64,000 nt of DNA from Ascarosepion bandense (lineage: Eukaryota > Mollusca > Cephalopoda > Sepiida > Sepiidae), in the NCBI GenBank assembly GCA_037127315.1, contig JBBBDQ010001686.1, positions 697,001 to 761,000 on the forward strand, written 5' to 3'. The notes beneath the pieces are model-generated. The model was given only the letters and a program-made list of their open reading frames with translations. It had not been told where the DNA came from and did no database searches. Of the stretch, positions 62,833-64,000 are shown one piece after another. Both the position numbers and the translations under genes were made by a program. Each line of letters starts with the position of its first letter. The stretch's first letter is position 1.

Positions 62833-63298
62833 GATTTCTTTGAACATTATTTTTTGATCGATACTCGTATTTAAGTAGATATTCTGTTTATAATCAAACA
62901 GTATTATATAATTATTTCTACCGGCCTGATTATTTACGATAATCATCATGTTACGGAAATAAACGGAAATTAACGAAATAGTCTTTAAACAACCGACAGT
63001 TTGAAATGATTTGTTTGAACATTATTTTTGATCGATAATCGTATTTAAGTAGATATTCTGTTTATGTGTATCATACGTGGATAGAGGTCGCAGGTTCAAA
63101 TCCTGACGAACGATACACATTTTCGTAACAAGCATTTATCTTAAATAACCAGCCCGGTAGAAATGAATATATAATACTGTTTGATTATAAACAGAATATC
63201 TACTTACTTACGAGTATCGTTCAAAAATAAAGTTCAAACAAATCATTTTAAATTGTAGTTTGTTCATAACCAGTTTCGTTAATCTTCGTTAATTTTCG

Positions 63299-63299
<1 letters not shown>
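62828..63299. mobile_element. SINE family D, inverted cluster
   Basis: Two headless minus copies (62.83-62.99 and 63.00-63.065 kb) followed by a plus copy with a B-box head at 63.065-63.30 kb (TAGAGGTCGCAGGTTCAAAT). Copies alternate orientation and fold onto each other. Confidence 0.75.

Positions 63300-63346
<47 letters not shown>
63300..63346. repeat. (AT)n microsatellite
   Basis: Pure AT tract. Confidence 0.97.
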
Positions 63347-63351
<5 letters not shown>

Positions 63352-63710
63352 GAATTGTTTGAACATTATTTTTTATCGATACTCGTATTTAAGTAGATAT
63401 TAGGTTTTTAATGAAACAGTATTATATATTTTTATCTACCGGCCTGATTATTTACGATAAATTTTTATTACGAAAATGTGTTATTACGAAAATCCTGCCG
63501 AATGGCACACATTTTCGTAATAAAGATTTATCGTAAATAATCAGGCCTGTAGATATAAATACATAATGCTGTTTCATTAAAAACAGAATATCTACTTAAA
63601 TACGAGTATCGATAAAAAATAATGTTCAAACAATTCAATTCAAATTGTCGGTTGCTTATAACCAAGTTTCGTTAAAATTCGTTGATTTCCGTAACATGTT
63701 TACATTTGTT
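63347..63710. mobile_element. SINE family D, minus and plus copies head to head
   Basis: 63.35-63.48 kb minus, 63.49-63.70 kb plus, meeting at AATCCTGCCGAATGGCACAC. An inverted pair around a shared tRNA-like remnant. Confidence 0.7.
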
Positions 63711-63799
63711 GACATTACGATACATTTCAGAGCAGATATGTTTGTTTACGATGGATCGAAAATTGTGTTATATAGGCTTGATAAGAACCTCGTTTAGAC

Positions 63800-64000
63800 T
63801 GGAGGCTATTCGTGGTCGAGTGGTCTAAGATGTTACCAGATTAAATGGTAGCTTTCCCTATATAGATAGGGGTTGCAGGTTCTAATTTTCGTAATAAAAA
63901 TTTATCGTAAATAATCAGGCCGGTAGATATAAATATATAATACTGTTTCATTAAAAACAGAATATCTACTTAAATACGAGTATCGATAAAAAATAATGTT
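63800..64000 (+). mobile_element. SINE family D, best tRNA-like head; cut by window end
   Basis: CGTGGTCGAGTGGTCTAAGA (A box) at 63814, a variable-arm-like segment CCCTATATAGATAGGGG, a decayed B box GTTGCAGGTTCTAATTTTC, then the family tail through TACGAGTATCGATAAAAAAT. The A-box region is that of class II tRNA-Leu. The element continues beyond the window. Confidence 0.75.

Noticed and set aside
63800..63890. Intact tRNA-Leu gene
   Set aside because: The T-loop is mutated and a SINE tail follows.

Overview
The window reads as a repeat-saturated, AT-rich intergenic stretch of a metazoan genome, most consistent with a cephalopod such as an octopus. The reasons are several tRNA-derived SINE families, RTE, jockey/CR1-type and RLE-bearing LINEs, Penelope-like retroelements (PLEs), a hAT remnant, and very long GAA/TTC, ATT, GATA and AT microsatellites. 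The species is inferred, not proven. I find no convincing host protein gene, intact tRNA gene or bacterial-type feature. Most long open frames are low-complexity artefacts; the coding signals that look real belong to decayed transposons.

Layout. 0-2.7 kb: RTE and LINE 3' ends and SINE pieces. 2.73-5.52 kb: a 31-bp satellite of about 90 units. 5.6-7.0 kb: two multimeric SINEs facing each other. 7.4-9.8 kb: GAA-rich and TATC arrays. 10.5-14.3 kb: an RTE element (minus) split by a jockey/CR1-type LINE (plus), with its reverse-transcriptase palm segment repeated in tandem. 15.1-16.0 kb: a 215-bp hairpin-bearing tandem repeat. 16.3-18.4 kb: LINE tail, hAT remnant, RTE end. 19.0-25.5 kb: LINE tail, a PLE GIY-YIG remnant, a terminally inverted ~0.9-kb element, the best-preserved LINE (endonuclease plus RT) and a second PLE. 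25.5-28.4 kb: RTE pieces, SINEs and a 5S rRNA-like relic. 28.9-33.5 kb: microsatellites and three copies of a SINE carrying a hammerhead-ribozyme motif. 33.3-36.8 kb: a third PLE, internally inverted and broken by a 725-bp tandem SINE with a target-site duplication. 38-41 kb: LINE, GAA minisatellite, LINE. 41.8-43.2 kb: multimeric SINEs and another 5S relic. 43.4-50 kb: TTC arrays, LINE 3'-UTR tandem repeats, a cysteine-rich duplicated segment. 50.5-57 kb: LINE and SINE pieces, then a ~600-bp satellite whose ATT tracts carry three RLE-type (Dong/R4-like) LINE insertions. 57.6-64 kb: LINE tail, large palindromes and a cluster of tRNA-Leu-like SINEs.

Two themes stand out. First, hammerhead-ribozyme architecture recurs on unrelated repeats: inside a tRNA-like SINE (29.0 kb), as an inverted pair beside a PLE (33.4 kb), and on both arms of a near-perfect palindrome (60.6 kb), where the core C3-G8 pair appears replaced by U3-A8. 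Second, a SINE body with a hairpin-bearing linker is tandemly iterated, inserts as a multimer, and has been amplified into a local ~600-bp satellite. All calls come from reading the sequence; no alignment, folding or database search was run.
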